Of a stretch of 64,000 nucleotides of DNA, positions 61,614 through 64,000 are shown one piece after another. Under the pieces are notes generated by a model, which made no database searches, was not told the DNA's origin, and saw only the letters and a program-made list of their open reading frames with translations. The stretch is taken from NCBI GenBank assembly GCA_947177775.1, contig CAMWVS010000008.1, positions 1 through 64,000 on the forward strand, given 5' to 3'. Source of the stretch: an uncultured Prevotella sp. (lineage in GTDB: Bacteria; Bacteroidota; Bacteroidia; Bacteroidales; Bacteroidaceae). Every line of letters begins with the position of its first letter. Positions within the stretch are counted from its first letter, which is position 1. The position numbers were made by a program, and so were the translations under genes.

Positions 61614-61915
61614 TCAGAGTGAAGGTTTTTTTAGTGAAGAGTTCAGAGTGAATAAATAGGTAAGAGTTCAGAGTGATGAGTGAAGAGGTATGATTACCTT
61701 TATATCTAAGTCAGAGTGATGAGTGTAGAGTGAAGAGGTATGATTACCCTTTGCAGGTTCAAAGAGAGTGCAACAGGATTATGTCCCTACTTTTTCAGCG
61801 AAAACGAAGATTATAAAAGTAATCATACCTCTTCACTCATCACTCTGAACTCTTACCTATTTATTCACTCTGAACTCTTCACTTAAAGAGCCTCTTCACT
61901 CTGAACTAAAAAAAG
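61614..61915. repeat. Repeat family A, copy 5: inverted repeat between yicC and gmk
   Basis: The same units as copy 4 with shorter arms, centred on the shared core. 61735-61844 matches 60371-60480 at 107 of 110 bases; at least one of the three changes lies in the core itself (TTTTTCAGTGAAAA becomes TTTTTCAGCGAAAA). It ends 7 bp before the gmk ATG, so the gmk ribosome-binding region is adjacent to the right arm. There is no separate promoter. Confidence 0.88.
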
Positions 61916-61921
61916 ATAATT

Positions 61922-62488
61922 ATGGCAAAAGTAATAATCATATCCGCCCCGAGCGGAACAGGAAAGAGCACAATCATCAAGTGGCTCATGGCACATGAGG
62001 AGCTGCGCCTGGCGCTCTCCGTATCATGCACAAGCCGCCAGCCACGTCCCGGCGAGGTCGACGGCCGCGACTATCACTTCATTTCCGATGCCGAATTCCG
62101 CAACAGGATTGCCGCCGGCGAGTTTCTCGAATATGAGGAAGTCTACGGCGGAACGCTCTACGGAACGCTCAAGAAGCAGGTCGATGACAAACTCGCGCAG
62201 GGCTTCAATGTCGTCTTCGACGTCGACGTCAAGGGCGGATGCAGAATCAAGGACTTCTATGGCGACAACGCCCTTAGCCTTTTCATCGAGCCGCCGTCAA
62301 TCGACGCCCTGCGCCAGCGCCTCACGGACCGCGGCACAGAGACACCGGAAAAGATTGAGATGCGCGTAGCCCGCGCCGAGATGGAGATGGAATATGCCCC
62401 ACGCTACGACCGCACCGTCATGAACGACGTCCTCACTGATGCCGAGCAGCAGACGATGGACATCCTCCGCGACTTCCTGGGTATATAA
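61922..62488 (+). CDS. gmk: Guanylate kinase
   Basis: Phosphorylates GMP to GDP with ATP. The 188-residue protein has the P-loop 'SAPSGTGKSTI' (8-18), the GMP-binding 'SCTSRQPRPGEVDGRDYHF' (about 37-55) and 'VFDVDVKGG'. Length and motifs are normal. nadD follows 16 bp downstream. Its translation start is next to a family A hairpin, so expression depends on transcripts that read through from yicC. Confidence 0.97.
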   Translation: MAKVIIISAPSGTGKSTIIKWLMAHEELRLALSVSCTSRQPRPGEVDGRDYHFISDAEFRNRIAAGEFLEYEEVYGGTLYGTLKKQVDDKLAQGFNVVFDVDVKGGCRIKDFYGDNALSLFIEPPSIDALRQRLTDRGTETPEKIEMRVARAEMEMEYAPRYDRTVMNDVLTDAEQQTMDILRDFLGI

Positions 62489-62504
62489 ACCATTCAACTC
62501 CCAA

Positions 62505-63101
62505 ATGAAAGAAACAGGCATCTTCGGCGGTTCATTCAACCCCATACACACCGGACACATCGCCCTCTCGGAAGAAATACGCCGACGGGCCGGGCTGGAC
62601 GAGGTCTGGCTGATGGTCTCGCCACAGAACCCCCTGAAGAAGAGTGACGGGCTGCTGGACGAGCGACTGCGGCTGGATTTGGCCCGACGGGCGCTTGAAG
62701 GACACGATGGGCTTGTGGCCTCAGACTATGAGTTCGCCCTGCCGCGGCCTTCGTACACGTGGGACACGCTCTGCCGGCTGACGGCCGACTATCCCGACCG
62801 GCGCTTCACGCTCATCATCGGGGCCGACAACTGGACGCTATTCGACCGTTGGCGTCATCACGACGACATCCTCTGCCACCACTCCGTAGTCATCTATCCG
62901 CGCCGCGGATGTCACGTCTGCGCCGAGACCCTGCCTCAGGGAGTCAGACTCGTTGACACACCGCTGCTGGACATCAGCAGTACGGAGATACGCGACCGCA
63001 TCCGTAGCGGAAGATCCGTCAGCGGCATGGTGCCCGAAAACATAATCCAAGATACCGTCAGCCTCTACCGCGCTACTGCCGATACCATGATAGAGGACTA
63101 A
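62505..63101 (+). CDS. nadD: Nicotinate-nucleotide adenylyltransferase
   Basis: Makes deamido-NAD from nicotinate mononucleotide and ATP. The 198-residue protein has 'GIFGGSFNPIHTGH' (5-18), 'YTWDTL' and 'ISSTEIRDRI' near the end, all family signatures. The frame is open upstream into gmk, but the ATG at 62505 fits the family start 'MKETGIFGGSF'. It is co-directional with gmk and the gene after it (15-bp gap). Confidence 0.96.
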   Translation: MKETGIFGGSFNPIHTGHIALSEEIRRRAGLDEVWLMVSPQNPLKKSDGLLDERLRLDLARRALEGHDGLVASDYEFALPRPSYTWDTLCRLTADYPDRRFTLIIGADNWTLFDRWRHHDDILCHHSVVIYPRRGCHVCAETLPQGVRLVDTPLLDISSTEIRDRIRSGRSVSGMVPENIIQDTVSLYRATADTMIED

Positions 63102-63116
63102 CGAACAATCCGCTCT

Positions 63117-64000
63117 ATGGACATAGACAACGATAAATTTAATAACACCAAGGATAACAATCCTCACAGTCAGCGGAAGGCCGGCACCACCGTGAAGCGC
63201 CGGCTCGCCAAGGCTTTCCGTCTGCCGTTGCTCCCGTTCGGCCGCAACCCGCTGTTCTTCTGCTTCATGTTCGTGCTGGGCTATGCCGCGTTCCGGCTCA
63301 CCCTGCCCGACCGCAAGGGCTTTGAACCCTACCCCTTCGCGCCCGAAGAGCTTTTCGCCGACCTTTACGTCGTCTGCGCCCTGCTGGCCTTGATTCCGCG
63401 GCGTGTACGGCGAGTGGTGCGCGGCGTGCTCTACGCCATAATCTATCCCACCGTCATTGTCGACCTCTACTGCTTCGTGAAGTTCGGCTCGACACTCAAT
63501 CCCACCATGCTGCTGCTCGCCGGCGAGACCAATTCGGGCGAGGCATCGGAGTTTCTTAGCTCCTATCTGACGGCCGATGTCCTCACGTCGGGTGTCGGCG
63601 TCGTGCTTGCCATCATGCTGCTGCACATCTGCTGCAATGTAGCCGCACCATACTTCCGTCGTACGGCCCGCACGTTCATCAGCCGCCACAAGAGACTGAC
63701 GGCCGGAATAAGGAGCGACTTCAGAAAGACATCCCCCTATACGGGCCTGCTGGTCCTCATTCTTTTCATTCTCTGCATCTGTGTGTCATGGCACAACAAG
63801 ACGGCCACGGCGCGGCTCATGTCCTACAAGAACATCGGCGGCGTGGAGCATGAGCTGACCCGCAAGGACAAGGCGACGCTCTATCATCCCGTCTACCGCC
63901 TCTGGTTCAGCATCTACGCCAACCGGCTGACAGCGCGGCAGCTTGACCGGCTGATAGAGACAACCCACCATCTCAGCGTTGACAGCTGCTCGTTCCGTAG
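63117..64000 (+). CDS. Phosphoethanolamine transferase-like sulfatase, N-terminal part (runs off the window)
   Basis: An open frame of 294 codons from ATG 63117 to the window end, without a stop. After a polar start it has hydrophobic segments at about 46-62, 84-92, 103-118, 155-177 and 215-230. The segment 'MLLLAGETNSGEASEFLSSY' (about 134-153) is the motif of the membrane domain of EptA-like phosphoethanolamine transferases. The catalytic sulfatase-like domain would follow outside the window. It would decorate lipid A or core glycans at the periplasmic face. It starts 15 bp after nadD. Confidence 0.75.
   Translation, partial: MDIDNDKFNNTKDNNPHSQRKAGTTVKRRLAKAFRLPLLPFGRNPLFFCFMFVLGYAAFRLTLPDRKGFEPYPFAPEELFADLYVVCALLALIPRRVRRVVRGVLYAIIYPTVIVDLYCFVKFGSTLNPTMLLLAGETNSGEASEFLSSYLTADVLTSGVGVVLAIMLLHICCNVAAPYFRRTARTFISRHKRLTAGIRSDFRKTSPYTGLLVLILFILCICVSWHNKTATARLMSYKNIGGVEHELTRKDKATLYHPVYRLWFSIYANRLTARQLDRLIETTHHLSVDSCSFR

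Overview
The window is a piece of a Bacteroidota chromosome, most likely Prevotella-like (Prevotellaceae). The evidence is: promoters of the Bacteroidota type (TTTG, 19-20 bp, TAnnTTTG) in front of many genes; a long-form (638 aa) IspG; type III glutamine synthetase; DapL; TonB-dependent receptors with carboxypeptidase-like N-domains; a GH97 glycosidase; and a DUF4492-cydAB oxidase operon. Base composition is GC-rich for the group. An AT-richer patch at about 23.4-25.0 kb looks acquired. I could not fix the species.

Layout. 0-8 kb (minus strand): rpoN, a PAP2-like membrane protein, purE, a repeat-filled gap, ispG, a C_GCAxxG_C_C protein and an OPT transporter. 8-13 kb (minus): dapF, dapL and glnN, ending at a clear terminator. 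13.5-17 kb (minus): an outer-membrane beta-barrel receptor and ribD. 17-20.8 kb (plus): prmC, recX, comF, pyrE and an SRPBCC protein. 20.8-25 kb (minus): an RNase H, argS, a small XRE regulator and a Panacea-type toxin-antitoxin pair. 25-29.8 kb (minus): a surface-glycan operon (flippase, GT14 transferase, cytidylyltransferase, SDR, LicD). 30-33.6 kb (minus): DUF805, metG and a HAD hydrolase. 34-39.5 kb (plus): argH with a lipoprotein, tRNA-Gly, tRNA-Leu, a TPR lipoprotein and a thioredoxin-fold lipoprotein. 39.7-44.4 kb (plus): comM, then a DUF3791-DUF3990 pair that has displaced the original end of comM, then a hybrid sensor-type histidine kinase. 45-52 kb: an Oar-like receptor (minus), a glycosidase fragment, a GH97 enzyme (plus) and a polytopic membrane protein (minus). 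52.6-60.2 kb (plus): a subtilisin, xseAB, DUF4492-cydAB and a glycosyltransferase. 60.7-64 kb (plus): yicC, gmk, nadD and the start of a phosphoethanolamine-transferase-like gene that runs off the window.

The coding content is mostly housekeeping. The unusual material lies between genes. There are four families of non-coding repeats: (a) very large inverted repeats built from GAGTGAAGAG-like units at about 1, 4.6-5.05, 12.2, 60.2-60.6 and 61.6-61.9 kb, two of which share a 110-bp core; (b) two arrays of 19-bp GTTAC...GTAAC dyads spaced at exactly 22 bp and enclosed by the same 15-bp inverted ends, at 8.0-8.2 and 33.7-33.8 kb; (c) a 50-72 bp repeat that supplies the -7 promoter box of three unrelated genes (argS, the Panacea antitoxin and the subtilisin); (d) two G8-G9 tracts just upstream of promoters. 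The most striking insertion is a two-gene putative ADP-ribosyltransferase toxin module. It sits between two identical 44-bp copies of the comM 3' end, leaving comM intact and stranding its former C-terminus downstream.
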